The notes under the pieces were generated by a model, which worked only from the letters and a program-made list of their open reading frames with translations, was not told the DNA's origin and ran no database searches. Of a stretch of 64,000 bases of DNA, positions 44,051 to 53,300 are shown one piece after another; the stretch's first letter is position 1, and every line of letters begins with the position of its first letter. Source of the stretch: Variovorax paradoxus EPS (GTDB lineage: Bacteria > Pseudomonadota > Gammaproteobacteria > Burkholderiales > Burkholderiaceae_C). The stretch covers positions 6,014,001 through 6,078,000 of the forward strand of contig NC_014931.1 in the NCBI RefSeq assembly GCF_000184745.1, given 5' to 3'. A program made the translations under genes and the position numbers.

Positions 44051-44081
44051 AACGAATGAACGAATGAACGAATGAACGAAT
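44051..44081 (+). repeat. 8-bp tandem repeat AACGAATG, about four copies
   Basis: Three full copies plus seven bases of a fourth follow the DMT exporter stop. The tract lies between that gene and the small protein at 44156. No hairpin or coding role is apparent. Confidence 0.9.
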
Positions 44082-44155
44082 CACGCCCGCGTCCGACGAA
44101 CCAGGGCGCGTTTTCTGGCTAGAGTGGAGGCTCAGAAAAAACAAGGAGCCCACCC

Positions 44156-44476
44156 ATGGACGGCAAGAACAAGAACGACGACTTCGAAATCACGCCCAAG
44201 CTGGTGTTCGACCTGAACCTGGCGCTGTACCTGGACCTGGTGGCCGCGCTCGAAGGCGCAGGCGCCATCACCTACCGCCAGATGGCAGCCCGGGTGCTCA
44301 ATGTCAGCATGGACGCCCGCGCCGACGGGGAGGCTGGGTTGTCGACGGTGCTGGAAGGCGTCGCCAAGGGCTTTGCGGGCCAGGGCGATGGACTGTCGAT
44401 CGAACTGTTGAAGGCCGCGCGCGGATTGCGGGAGGATGACGCGATGGGCGACATTCCGATGCGGCCGGCCGACTGA
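44156..44476 (+). CDS. Small conserved-looking cytoplasmic protein
   Basis: I do not recognise this 106-residue protein. It begins MDGKNKNDDFEITPKLVFDL and continues with helices NLALYLDLVAALEGAGAIT and ITYRQMAARVLNVSMDARAD, without signal peptide or membrane segment. A strong AAGGAG site lies 7 bases upstream. It stands alone between the DMT exporter and the convergent fimbrial operon. The codon pattern is normal for this genome, so it is likely a real gene. Confidence 0.75.
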   Translation: MDGKNKNDDFEITPKLVFDLNLALYLDLVAALEGAGAITYRQMAARVLNVSMDARADGEAGLSTVLEGVAKGFAGQGDGLSIELLKAARGLREDDAMGDIPMRPAD

Positions 44477-44486
44477 CTGATCCCCG

Positions 44487-45500
44487 TTATTTGTAGTCGA
44501 GCGTGAAAGTGGCTGTGCCGTTGGCACGCCCTGGCGTCACCTTGTCGCCGGTCTGGAAATAGCGCGCTGTATAGGGCAGCACATAGGCGCCGTCCATCGA
44601 CGGGCCCACCAGTGCGTCTTCACCGAATTTCACCGGCACGCTCTTGTCGTTCACCACCTGGATGCCCACACCGGTGGCGGTGCTGGCACCAGCCTGCGTG
44701 ATCTTCAGCACCCCCTGCTCATTCGAGGGGTCCTGCGTGGCGTCCATGCGCAGGTAGACGGTGTTCTGCGCGTTCTGCCCGGCCTTGCAGTTGAGCTTGA
44801 TGTTGAACTTGCGATCGCCCGTGGTGGTGCCCCTGCCCTTGAAGTTGTTCTGCGGCACCTTGCCGAATTCCACCAGGATGTTGCGCGAGCCCAGGTCCAC
44901 CGAGCACGAGGGCGTGATGATGGTGATGCCCTCGCCCAGCAGGTTCGTGGTGAGCACCGATTTGTTGTCCGCCACGCTGTAGTACTGGGTGTAGGTGCCC
45001 TGCGCGAGCGGGCCGTTGCCCGTGACGGCGGCGATCTTGAAGAGCTCGACCTGGAAGCGCGATGCCGCGTCGAAGTTGCCGAAGTCACTGGTGGTCGTGC
45101 GGTCGTGCGGGTAGTAGCTGACTTCGGTTGCGCCGAAGTAGCGCGACAGGCGGATGCCCACGCCGGACACCGCAGTGGTGAACACATGGTCCAGGCCCGG
45201 CACCGCGATGCCCTGCAGCATCACACCCTTCACGCTGCCGCCGCCCACGCAGGTCCAGGGCTTGTTGATGGCGCTCGAAGGTAGCGGGAAGAGTTGCGAC
45301 TTGAACATCGTGCCCACCGCCGCATCGTTCGGGATGACGACGCGGCCCATTGCCATGTTGACTGTCTTCTCGATATAGCCCGGCGTGACGGTGCACGCGG
45401 CCCATGCGCCCTGCGCACCGAGCAGCGCGAGGGCCGGCATGGCGAATCGCAAGAAACGGCGCGCGGTCTTCACTGCGCGGAATGGATGGCTGCGGTTCAT
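44487..45500 (-). CDS. Fimbrial tip adhesin/minor subunit
   Basis: This is the last gene of the chaperone-usher operon, 337 residues. The signal peptide ends QGAWA before Ala-Cys. The long N-terminal half is probably a receptor-binding domain. The C-terminal pilin domain has CSVDLGSRNILVEFGKVPQN, FNIKLNCKAGQNAQNTVYLR and the chaperone-recognised end ATFTLDYK. Two-domain size and position after the usher are typical of FimH-type adhesins. The ATG at 45500 overlaps the usher stop (ATGA). The ligand is unknown. Confidence 0.9.
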   Translation of the reverse strand: MNRSHPFRAVKTARRFLRFAMPALALLGAQGAWAACTVTPGYIEKTVNMAMGRVVIPNDAAVGTMFKSQLFPLPSSAINKPWTCVGGGSVKGVMLQGIAVPGLDHVFTTAVSGVGIRLSRYFGATEVSYYPHDRTTTSDFGNFDAASRFQVELFKIAAVTGNGPLAQGTYTQYYSVADNKSVLTTNLLGEGITIITPSCSVDLGSRNILVEFGKVPQNNFKGRGTTTGDRKFNIKLNCKAGQNAQNTVYLRMDATQDPSNEQGVLKITQAGASTATGVGIQVVNDKSVPVKFGEDALVGPSMDGAYVLPYTARYFQTGDKVTPGRANGTATFTLDYK

Positions 45501-48148
45501 TCCGCTCCCTTCGGTTGCGCGTCGATCGGCACGGCGGCGGCGCATTGGCCGTTCAGCTCGCGGATCGGCGGCGGGTTTTTTTCATCGGGCAGGCTGTACG
45601 GCACGACGCACTGGTCGGCCTTGCCCTGGCCCCATCGAACGGTGAGCTGTCCGCTGTTGCCGGCGCCGGTCACGAACGCCTGGCCGTCGGGGCCGACGAT
45701 GCCGACCTCCTGGCCCGCCTCGTTCTCGATCTTCGAGCCCAGCGGCAGCATGCGGCCCTTCGCGTCCGTCAGCACCATCAGCAGGCGGAAGCCCACGGAA
45801 GTTTCGAATTTCGCGACCACGACAGCACCGCGCGTGGGCACCACTTCCGTGGCGGCGTTCTTCACCTCCACCGTGTCGCCCAGGTCGCCGGTGCGGATGG
45901 CCAAGCGGTTCAGCCGGTACGGCGTGAGGTTGGGAATGATCGCGTTGCCGGCCCAGTCGGTCGCCACGCCGGGTTGCGACTCGAAGCCCACGCCGGAGGC
46001 CTTGGGCGCCTGCACCAGCGCCACGGTCTCGCCCAGTGGCTGCGACATCGTGACGCCGCCGCCATGAATCAACACACCGCCCGACACGCCGAAGGTGCTC
46101 TGGCCATAACCGCGGCCCTGCGAATGGCCGACGTCGAAGCGACCGACCTGCGACAGGTAGCTCGCGCTCGCGCTGCCGCTGCTGCCGCCGTTCTGGTTCG
46201 CCGCGCCGGCGGTCACGTTGTAGGTCAGGCGGCTGTCGTCGAAGGCCGAGCCATACACGCTGGCCTGCTGGTTGACGCGTCCCGTGCTGTCACGGGTGAC
46301 GGCGTACTGCGCGCTGGCGCGCGTGTCGCCGAGCGGAATGCTCAGCGTGAACATCACCTGGCGCACGGCCGGCCGGTTCAGGCTGGTGGTGTAGTTGTAG
46401 AAGACGCTGTAGCCGAACTGCTTGTAGTTGCCCGAGTAGCCCAGCTGCACCAGCCGGTCCTTCGCGCTGGTGCCCCAGTAGCTTTGCTGACGCGCCGACG
46501 CGAACACCGTGCCCAGGTCGCCGACTTGCTGCGAGACCTCGAAGCGCACTTCGTTGCGGCGGCTGTTGAACGACTCGAAGGGCCGCAGGTCCTGCATCTG
46601 CACCGCTTCCTGGAAAGTGCGGTAGCCGCTGGTCGAGTAGCGGTAGCCCGCCACGCGGAAGTTGGTGCCGGAGGTGAGGAATGCCTTCGAGTAGAGGAAG
46701 CGCACCGATTGGCCGTCGTATGTCTTCACGCCGTTGACCGGCGTGCGGTCGGTGGTGCGCGCGCTGGAGAGGTCGACCGACACAGCACCGAAATCGCGCA
46801 GGTTCTTGCCCACGCCCGCGAGCAGCGATTGGTACATGTTCGCCATCAGGATGCCGCCATAAAGCGAGAACTCGTTGCCGAGACCGCGTGCGAGCGTCGC
46901 CTGCATGAAGACGGGCTGCGAGAGCGAAGGCCGCACGCCCAACACGGTGCCGCCGTCGTAGCCGTTGCGGTACTTGCCGACAGTGGCCGAGTAGCGCCAG
47001 GTCCCTTCGCGCAGCAGTGTGGGCACGGCCGAGAACGCCTGCGTGTACTTGGTCTGGCGGCCATCGGCTTCGGCAATGGTCACCTCGAGGTCGCCGCTCG
47101 ATGCCGTGGGGTACAGGTCGTCTATGACGAACGGCCCGGGCGCCACGAAGGTGCTGTAGATGACATAGCCGTTCTGGCGCACGGTGACGCGCGCGTTGGT
47201 CTGCGCCACGCCACGGATGGTGGGTGCGTAGCCTTGCTGGCTGTCGGGCAGCATCGCGTCGTCGGACGAGAGCTGCACGCCGCGGAACGGCAGGCTGTCG
47301 AAGAAGTTGCCCGGCGTGTTGCCGTCGCCGATCAGCAGACGTCCGTTGATCGAGGCGATGTCGCGCTGCATGTAGGTGTTGATGCCCTGCCAGCGGCTTT
47401 TGCCATCGATGCCTCGGTTGTAGGTCGAGAAGTGGCGAAAGCGCCAATCGCCGTAGTTGAAGCCGGCGCGAAGACCCGCGAACAGGGTGTTGCGCTGCAG
47501 GTTCTTGTCGCGCTCGGCGAAAGGGTTGCCGTCGAACACGTTCTGCGGGGGCGCAAAGGGGTTGGTGTCGTTGCGGTAGTTGTTGCCGCTGTAGCGCGCG
47601 AAATTGACTTGGTAGTCCAGCATGGCGGCGGTGATGCCCTTGTCCCACTTCTCGGGACCGACCGCGCCACGCGCCGAACGCTTGAGCGCCGCCTGCGGAA
47701 TGCTCACGAACAGGCGCTGCTTGCCGGCGTCGTAGGTCACGGCGGCATCGGGGATCACCTTGATCAGTTCGACGCAGGCCTCGTCCGCGGACCCTGCAAG
47801 TTCAGGAAACACTGCCACGTTGACGCCCCATGCATCGAGCATGGCGCGCGTGAGGCAGGGTTCGGCATCGTTCTTGCCGTCTTTGGCGGCGAAGCGGATC
47901 TCGGTCTGCCCCGCACCGCGCTCGTTCAGCGACACGTCGACCATGTACTTGCCCGCGAGCACGCGGTTGCCGAAGGAGAAGAGCGAGAGATCCGCATGCG
48001 GCTGGTCGCCACCGATGCCGAGGAATTCCTCGTTGAAGCTGGAGCCGGCCAACTGCTCCTGCGCATGGCCGGGCGCGCCGAGTGCGCCCAGCAAGGCAGC
48101 GCACAGGGTCAGCCGGAACGGCGCGCGAGGAGCGGGTGAGCGGCGCAT
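45497..48148 (-). CDS. Fimbrial outer-membrane usher
   Basis: This FimD/PapC-type usher has 883 residues. It secretes and assembles subunits through a 24-strand barrel. After the signal peptide (LTLCAALLGALGAPGHA) come the N-terminal domain with SSFNEEFLGIGGDQPHADLS and the family segment SDDAMLPDSQQGYAPTIRG, then QNGYVIYSTFVAPGPFVIDD. The barrel continues with GYRYSTSGYRTFQEAV, and the C-terminal domains contain GAVVVAKFETSVGFRLLM. The ATG at 48148 gives the signal peptide. It lies 20 bases after the chaperone gene. Confidence 0.95.
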   Translation of the reverse strand: MRRSPAPRAPFRLTLCAALLGALGAPGHAQEQLAGSSFNEEFLGIGGDQPHADLSLFSFGNRVLAGKYMVDVSLNERGAGQTEIRFAAKDGKNDAEPCLTRAMLDAWGVNVAVFPELAGSADEACVELIKVIPDAAVTYDAGKQRLFVSIPQAALKRSARGAVGPEKWDKGITAAMLDYQVNFARYSGNNYRNDTNPFAPPQNVFDGNPFAERDKNLQRNTLFAGLRAGFNYGDWRFRHFSTYNRGIDGKSRWQGINTYMQRDIASINGRLLIGDGNTPGNFFDSLPFRGVQLSSDDAMLPDSQQGYAPTIRGVAQTNARVTVRQNGYVIYSTFVAPGPFVIDDLYPTASSGDLEVTIAEADGRQTKYTQAFSAVPTLLREGTWRYSATVGKYRNGYDGGTVLGVRPSLSQPVFMQATLARGLGNEFSLYGGILMANMYQSLLAGVGKNLRDFGAVSVDLSSARTTDRTPVNGVKTYDGQSVRFLYSKAFLTSGTNFRVAGYRYSTSGYRTFQEAVQMQDLRPFESFNSRRNEVRFEVSQQVGDLGTVFASARQQSYWGTSAKDRLVQLGYSGNYKQFGYSVFYNYTTSLNRPAVRQVMFTLSIPLGDTRASAQYAVTRDSTGRVNQQASVYGSAFDDSRLTYNVTAGAANQNGGSSGSASASYLSQVGRFDVGHSQGRGYGQSTFGVSGGVLIHGGGVTMSQPLGETVALVQAPKASGVGFESQPGVATDWAGNAIIPNLTPYRLNRLAIRTGDLGDTVEVKNAATEVVPTRGAVVVAKFETSVGFRLLMVLTDAKGRMLPLGSKIENEAGQEVGIVGPDGQAFVTGAGNSGQLTVRWGQGKADQCVVPYSLPDEKNPPPIRELNGQCAAAVPIDAQPKGAE

Positions 48149-48168
48149 GGCGGTGTGTCTCCGGCGTC

Positions 48169-48954
48169 TCAGCGCTTGCCGCCGTCGGCGGAAGGCGCGG
48201 GCTGCGGGACCAACTCGGCCTTCACGGCGACTGGCTCGGCACCTGCGGGCACCTGCACGCGTTCTTCGGGCGTCTCGCCGCCGTAGTCGTTGAGGGTGGT
48301 GAAGTTGACCTGGATGGCCTGCGGCGCCTTCACAGCGGTCAGCGGGTACGTCATCTCGCCGAACGGCGGAACCATGTCCGCATTGATAAGTTGCTGGCCG
48401 CTGTTGATGTTCAGCGCAGTGAAGGTCACGTGATAGGCCGTCGGATTGCCGACCTTGAGCATGGCACCCTGCCCCTCGGTGCCGGCGCTCACCGCCCACT
48501 TGAGCTGGGCACGCGATTCATCGGACTTGCCCACGAGTTTCGAGGGCCGGTAGAACAGCTTGATGCGGCTGCGCACCGCGATCTGGAGCACGTTCTCTTC
48601 CTTCGACTTCTCGGGAATCTCCTTGACGTTGAGCCAGAAGACCGACTCACGGTCGGCTGGCAACTCGCCCTGCACACGCATGATGCGCAGGATGTTTTCC
48701 ATGCCCGGGTCCAGCCGCGACAGTGGCGGCGTGACGAGCAGGGGTGTTTTGTTCTTGCCTTCGCCGGCGTCGATCCAGGCCTGGACCACATAGGGCGAGG
48801 TGCCGGTGTTCTTCACCGGAATGGAGGCTTCGCGGTCCCTCTCGCCCAAGATCACGCGGGTGCCGCCGAGCATCACGCCCGCGCCGGCCAACCCTTGGAG
48901 GCCCAGCATCAGCAGGATGGCGAAGGCCCAGCGGAAGCGATGGTTGTTGCACAT
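48169..48954 (-). CDS. Periplasmic fimbrial chaperone
   Basis: This PapD-like chaperone has 261 residues. The signal peptide is CNNHRFRWAFAILLMLGLQG followed by LAGA. The two-Ig-domain signature includes GGTRVILGERDREASIPVKN, the conserved Arg/Lys region and VRSRIKLFYRPSKL near residue 145. The C-terminal half has NPTAYHVTFTALNINSGQ and VPPFGEMTYPL. An AAGGAC site upstream supports ATG at 48954. It is separated from the pilin gene by a strong hairpin and by about 220 bases, which may reduce chaperone relative to pilin expression. Confidence 0.94.
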   Translation of the reverse strand: MCNNHRFRWAFAILLMLGLQGLAGAGVMLGGTRVILGERDREASIPVKNTGTSPYVVQAWIDAGEGKNKTPLLVTPPLSRLDPGMENILRIMRVQGELPADRESVFWLNVKEIPEKSKEENVLQIAVRSRIKLFYRPSKLVGKSDESRAQLKWAVSAGTEGQGAMLKVGNPTAYHVTFTALNINSGQQLINADMVPPFGEMTYPLTAVKAPQAIQVNFTTLNDYGGETPEERVQVPAGAEPVAVKAELVPQPAPSADGGKR

Positions 48955-49104
48955 AAAAAAGAAGTCCTTGGGCGCGGGCAAGCCGCACGGAGCACGCGCG
49001 CCCTGGCACGCCAGTGCGCATCGGGCACCGACGAAAAAATCGGAAAAAAGAAGGAGATGCCGGCGCCGGCGGGACATGAAGGTCCGGCCGCGGCGCAGGC
49101 TTGG

Positions 49105-49163
49105 GCGGCATTGCCGGCCAGCCTGAAGCGGCTATGCGCTCCGGCCGGCCGCGGCAATGCCGC
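49105..49163 (-). terminator. Long hairpin after the major pilin gene, likely attenuator
   Basis: A perfect 12-bp inverted repeat, GCGGCATTGCCG at 49105-49116 and CGGCAATGCCGC at 49152-49163, with further GGCC pairing inside, starts 9 bases after the pilin stop. No T tract follows, so it is more likely an mRNA stabiliser or attenuator than a simple terminator. It would favour pilin over the downstream chaperone and usher. Confidence 0.7.
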
Positions 49164-49172
49164 AGACGCTAC

Positions 49173-49730
49173 TTACTTGTAGGCAACCGTGAACTGCGCG
49201 ACCGAGTTGGCCGGGCCGACCGTCACGGCCGTCTTGGTCGCCACGTAGGCGGCCTGGAAGTTCAGCGAGTTGTCGCCCAGACCCAGGGTGTAGACGCCGG
49301 ACGGCGAACCGAGCGGAATCTTGGTCGCGGCGGAGTCACCGAGTTCGATGGCCACGCCCGAAGCCGCGCCCACACCGACCTGGCCTGCATTGGCCAGACG
49401 CAGGTTGGTGGCGTCGTCGAGGTCGGCGGTGCCCGAGAAGGTCACGGTCGCGCCCTTTGCGGTCGCGCCGCAGCCCAGCAGGTCGATCTTGAACTTGGCG
49501 GGGGTTGCCTTCTTGCCGACCAGCGCGGTGCCGGCGGTCGGGCCGTCGAATGCAGTGCGCGAAACCTTGCCGAGCGGCACGGTCATGTTCTGGCTGTTGG
49601 GCGAGATCGAGCAAGGTGCGTCGACGATTTCACCGGTGAAATTGATGGTGCCATCGGCGGCGAAAGCGCCTTGCGACAACACGCCGGCCACGGCCAGCGA
49701 TGCGAATTTGACGAGTACAGACTTTTGCAT
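49173..49730 (-). CDS. Major fimbrial subunit
   Basis: The 185-residue pilin has signal peptide MQKSVLVKFASLAVAGVLSQ followed by GAFA, with mature start ADGTINFTGEIVDAPCSI. The disulfide cysteines are in DAPCSI and DLLGCGATAKG. The C-terminus ends VAQFTVAYK with the penultimate aromatic residue recognised by the chaperone. It leads the leftward operon pilin-chaperone-usher-adhesin. The upstream gap has three TAACAGT copies that may be regulatory. Confidence 0.95.
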   Translation of the reverse strand: MQKSVLVKFASLAVAGVLSQGAFAADGTINFTGEIVDAPCSISPNSQNMTVPLGKVSRTAFDGPTAGTALVGKKATPAKFKIDLLGCGATAKGATVTFSGTADLDDATNLRLANAGQVGVGAASGVAIELGDSAATKIPLGSPSGVYTLGLGDNSLNFQAAYVATKTAVTVGPANSVAQFTVAYK

Positions 49731-49823
49731 TTTGCGTTCCCTGAGGAGATGAAATAACTGAATTGCAACCTGCCTTATGCAGGGCAGGCCGCAGTCTAGT
49801 TATCCGATGACGCAAGATGAACA

Positions 49824-49896
49824 ACTGTTATCGTCAGTTCACCGTAGTTAACAGTTCCATCGAATCATCCGTGACATACACACGAACGTTAACAGT
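49824..49896. promoter_or_regulatory. Three TAACAGT repeats upstream of the fimbrial operon
   Basis: GTTAACAGT occurs at 49847-49855 and 49888-49896, 41 bases apart (about four helical turns), and the inverse ACTGTTA at 49824-49830. They lie in the AT-rich 172-base gap between the oxidoreductase and pilin genes, both leftward. The repeats are observed; regulator binding is a guess. Confidence 0.35.
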
Positions 49897-49902
49897 CTGA
49901 AA

Positions 49903-50946
49903 CTATTCAGCGGCGACCTGCAAGACCAGCTTTCCGAAATTCTCGCCACTGAACAGCCGGTTGAGCGCTTCAGGGAAAGTGTCGATCCCCGAAACGACGT
50001 CTTCCTTGCTCTTCATGCGTCCATCTTTCAGGTATCCGGCGAGCTCTGCGATAGCAATGTGGTACCGATCGGCATAGTCGAACACCACGATGCCCTCCAT
50101 CCGCGCCCGGTTCACCAAGAGGCTCAGATAATTTTTCGGACCTGCGCCCGGCATGCTGTTGGCGTTGTTGTATTGGCTGATCGCGCCGCAGATGATCACG
50201 CGGGCCTTGCGCGCGAGCCGAGCCAGCACCGCATCGAGAATTTCCCCGCCGACGTTGTCGAAGTAGATGTCCACGCCCTTCGGGCAATGTGTCTTGAGGC
50301 CTTCGCGCACCGCGCCGGGCCCGGCCTTGTAGTCGATGCAGGCATCGAAGCCCAGCTCCTTGACCACCCAGTCGCACTTGGCGGCACCGCCGGCGATGCC
50401 GACCACGCGGCAGCCCTTGATCTTGGCGAGCTGCCCCACCGTCTGCCCGACCGCTCCGGCCGCGCCGGAGATGACGACTGTTTCGCCCGCTTTGGGCTGG
50501 CCCACGTCCATCAGGCCGAAGTAGCCGGTCATGCCCGGCATGCCCAGCACGTTGAGCCATTGCGTGATCGTGCCCACGCTCAGGTCGAGCTTGACCAGCC
50601 CGTTGCGCTTGATCTGGTCTTCGGGGATCAGGATGTATTCCTGCACGCCCAGCGTGCCGTACACGGTGTCGCCCACCGTGAACTGCGGGTTCTTCGAGGC
50701 GATGACCCGGCCGACGCCGCCGGCGCGCATCACCTCGTCGATGGCCACGGGCGCGATGTAGCTCTTGGCGTCGTTGAGCCAGCCGCGCATCGCAGGGTCG
50801 AGCGACAGCGACAGCGTCTTGACCAGCACCCCGCCTTCGGCCGGCTCGCCGACCGGCTCGGTGGTGAACTTCCAGTTCTCGCGGGTGGCCGTGCCTTCGG
50901 GGCGTTTGGCGAGGCGGACCTGGTGGTTGGTGAGTGAGCTGCTCAT
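49903..50946 (-). CDS. NADP-dependent medium-chain oxidoreductase (CurA-like)
   Basis: This is a leukotriene-B4-dehydrogenase/curcumin-reductase-type enzyme of 347 residues, probably reducing alpha,beta-unsaturated carbonyls with NADPH. The start reads MSSSLTNHQVRLAKRPEG, followed by the substrate-side LSLDPAMRGWLND. The Rossmann domain has VVISGAAGAVGQTVGQLAKI and later GVDIYFDNVGGEILDAVLA and VIICGAISQYN. There are no structural zinc cysteines, in line with the quinone-oxidoreductase branch. It stands alone downstream of the fimbrial promoter region. Confidence 0.93.
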   Translation of the reverse strand: MSSSLTNHQVRLAKRPEGTATRENWKFTTEPVGEPAEGGVLVKTLSLSLDPAMRGWLNDAKSYIAPVAIDEVMRAGGVGRVIASKNPQFTVGDTVYGTLGVQEYILIPEDQIKRNGLVKLDLSVGTITQWLNVLGMPGMTGYFGLMDVGQPKAGETVVISGAAGAVGQTVGQLAKIKGCRVVGIAGGAAKCDWVVKELGFDACIDYKAGPGAVREGLKTHCPKGVDIYFDNVGGEILDAVLARLARKARVIICGAISQYNNANSMPGAGPKNYLSLLVNRARMEGIVVFDYADRYHIAIAELAGYLKDGRMKSKEDVVSGIDTFPEALNRLFSGENFGKLVLQVAAE

Positions 50947-51056
50947 GGGTGTCTCCTTGATTGACGGGCGGGCCGGACGCGGTTGGAGGCGCATCGTAGC
51001 CGCGCCCATCGCGCCCGCTGGTAGCGCAGGCGACAGGGCCGACACCGGGTAGAAAC

Positions 51057-52451
51057 TCAGATCCGCACGACGATCTGCAGGCCCGGATTCGCGTTGCGCA
51101 CGGTCAACGAACCGCCGTGCGCCTCGGCGACCAGCCGGCACAGGTACATGCCCAGCCCGACCCCGCCGGTCGCTCGCGCCCGCGCCCCATCGGTGCGATA
51201 GAAGGGCTCGGTCAGCCGCTCGAGCTGCGTCTCGTCGACACCCGGGCCGAAGTCGCGCACCTCGAGTTCGACGCCCTGCACCTGGCCATCCACCACCGCG
51301 CGCAGCGACACGCACGGCGGCCGGGGCGCTTCGGTGCTGTAGCGCATGGCGTTGTCCAGCAGGTTGCGCACCAGGAGGCGGAGGCGCATGCGGTCGATCG
51401 AATGCGGCGGCAGGCCTTCGGCCAGGTCGAGGTGCACGTTCTCGGCACCGGGCATCTCGGCCACGATCTGGCGCACGAGCACCGCGAGATCGACCGGCTC
51501 TCGCTGCAGCGCCGCATGCGGACTCGCGAGGCGCTCGCTTTCGAGCAGGTCGCTGATCAGATCGCGCATTTCGTTGAGGTCGCGCAGCAGCGCCTCGCGC
51601 TCGGCCTGGCCCTCGGGCGTGGCCGGCAGCAGTTCGGCATTGAGCCGGGCGCGCGTGAGCGGCGAACGCAGCTCGTGGCTCAACGCCAGCAGCAGTCCAC
51701 GCTTGGCATCGAGCATGGCCTGGATGTCGTCGGCCATGGTGTTGATGCGCTGCGCGAGGTCGCCCAGGTCGTCGTTGCGGCGCACCGGAATCGGTTCAGT
51801 GAACTCGCCGCGGCCGAAGCGCTGCGCGCCTTCGCGGATGTCGATCAGCGGCCGCAGCAGCCGGCTCACGTAGGCATAGCCCAGCAGCACGCACGACAGC
51901 AGCAAGCCCAGCGTGGCCCAGCCGGTCGCGCGCGGCGCGAGCTGCCAGAGCTTGGGCGCCCAGCCGAAGATCACGCGGTGGCCGTCGGCCGTCGGGCGGA
52001 TGAACCACTTGTCGCCGCCGAACATGTCTTCGCGATCGTGCATCCAGCCGCCGGGGCTGCTCGCGCCGCCCGGGTTGGAATCCCAGTTGACCGTGGGGCC
52101 GACGATGCGGATCGTGATCGGCAGCCGGGCCACCAGCGCCTCTGCGCGCATCACGTCGGGCGGCGTGCCGATCTCGGCGACGAGCCGGTCGGCGTAGTCC
52201 ACCAGCATCGGCTTGGCAGCCTCGGCCCAGCCGGTTGAAAACGCCTTCTTCATGCCGCCCATGAAGACGCCGGCCATCACCAGTGCGAGCAGCACGAACA
52301 TCATCACCAAGCGGATGCGCAGCGACCGGCGCCAACGGCGCTTGCCCTGCACTTTTTCGTGCCACTGGGCGTGCCACTGCTTGCGCATTTCGGCGCGGCG
52401 GCAGGCCATCTCGCGCCACGCTTCCCGGTGATCCCGTCCGCCGAACCTCAT
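51057..52451 (-). CDS. CpxA/RstB-like sensor histidine kinase
   Basis: The 464-residue kinase has a basic cytoplasmic N-terminus, a membrane segment at about 48-66, a periplasmic sensor part (about 70-175), and a second membrane segment at about 178-196. HAMP follows, then LALSHELRSPLTRARLNAEL with phospho-acceptor His259. The ATPase domain has LRLLVRNLLDNAMRYSTEAP, VRDFGPGVDETQ and GVGLGMYLCRLVAEAHGG. The start overlaps the response regulator stop (ATGA). With the Spy-like lipoprotein nearby, an envelope-stress signal is likely. Confidence 0.94.
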   Translation of the reverse strand: MRFGGRDHREAWREMACRRAEMRKQWHAQWHEKVQGKRRWRRSLRIRLVMMFVLLALVMAGVFMGGMKKAFSTGWAEAAKPMLVDYADRLVAEIGTPPDVMRAEALVARLPITIRIVGPTVNWDSNPGGASSPGGWMHDREDMFGGDKWFIRPTADGHRVIFGWAPKLWQLAPRATGWATLGLLLSCVLLGYAYVSRLLRPLIDIREGAQRFGRGEFTEPIPVRRNDDLGDLAQRINTMADDIQAMLDAKRGLLLALSHELRSPLTRARLNAELLPATPEGQAEREALLRDLNEMRDLISDLLESERLASPHAALQREPVDLAVLVRQIVAEMPGAENVHLDLAEGLPPHSIDRMRLRLLVRNLLDNAMRYSTEAPRPPCVSLRAVVDGQVQGVELEVRDFGPGVDETQLERLTEPFYRTDGARARATGGVGLGMYLCRLVAEAHGGSLTVRNANPGLQIVVRI

Positions 52452-53155
52452 GCAGGCTCGCTGCGTGCGACGGCCAGCGCGTAGCCGGCGTTGCGCAGCG
52501 TCTTGATGCAGTCCAGTGGCTCCAGCTTCTTGCGCAGGCGGCTCACCACGATGTCGACCGCGCGGGTGTAGAGCTCGGCCTCGTGACCGCGCAGGCGGTT
52601 GAGGATGTCGTCGCGGCTGAAGACCTTGCCGGGCTCGGCGGCAAGCAGCGCAAGCAGTTCGAACTCGGTGCCGGTGAGCTCGACGCGCTCACCTTGGCGC
52701 AGCACCTGGCGCCGGTCAAGATCGATCGAGAGGCCGTCGAACACGCGCAGTTGCGTGCCGTTGTTGCCATGTCCGTTCGCCACCGCCGGCGTGCTGCGCT
52801 GACGCCGCAGGATGGTCTGCACACGCGCCACCAGTTCGCGCGGCTCGAAGGGCTTGGGCACGTAGTCGTCGGCGCCGAGCTCGAGGCCGACCACGCGGTC
52901 CGTCACCTCGCCGCGCGCGGTGAGCATCACGATGGGAATGTCGCTCTCCTTGCGGATCTCGCGGCACAGCGCAAAGCCGTCCATCTCGGGCAGCATCACA
53001 TCGAGGATCGCCGCGTCGTACTGGCCTGCGCGCAGCTTGGCGAGGCCTTCGCTCGGGCGCACGGCGCTCTCGAGCGTGCAGCCGAAGCGTGCGAAGTAGG
53101 TGGTCAGCGGCGCGGCGAGGTGTTCGTCGTCGTCGATCAGCAGGATGCGCGGCAT
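52448..53155 (-). CDS. OmpR-family response regulator (CpxR/RstA-like)
   Basis: The protein has 235 residues. The receiver begins MPRILLIDDDEHLAAPL with phospho-acceptor Asp52 in AAILDVMLPEMDG and the switch segment VMLTARGEVTDRVVGLELGA. The winged-helix output has LTGTEFELLALLAAEPGKVF and ELYTRAVDIVVSRLRKKLEP. It is coupled to the kinase by a four-base overlap. A tandem GAAAC-N5-GAAAC box found in two nearby promoters is a good candidate for its DNA site. Confidence 0.95.
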   Translation of the reverse strand: MPRILLIDDDEHLAAPLTTYFARFGCTLESAVRPSEGLAKLRAGQYDAAILDVMLPEMDGFALCREIRKESDIPIVMLTARGEVTDRVVGLELGADDYVPKPFEPRELVARVQTILRRQRSTPAVANGHGNNGTQLRVFDGLSIDLDRRQVLRQGERVELTGTEFELLALLAAEPGKVFSRDDILNRLRGHEAELYTRAVDIVVSRLRKKLEPLDCIKTLRNAGYALAVARSEPA

Positions 53156-53300
53156 GGCGGGATTGTGCCTCCTGGCAAACATGTGGCGAATGACTTCGCT
53201 GGCCATCAGACCGGTCGGCATCGCAGTGTCACAGCCGGCTTCGGCGTAATTGCCCGGGCGCAGGCGGGCGCCTCGGGGGTGTCGTTGTTGGAGCGCATCT

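Noticed and set aside
44051..44081. 8-bp repeats as an attachment site or phase-variable promoter
   Set aside because: No integrase, duplicated flank or promoter element nearby; left as a plain repeat.
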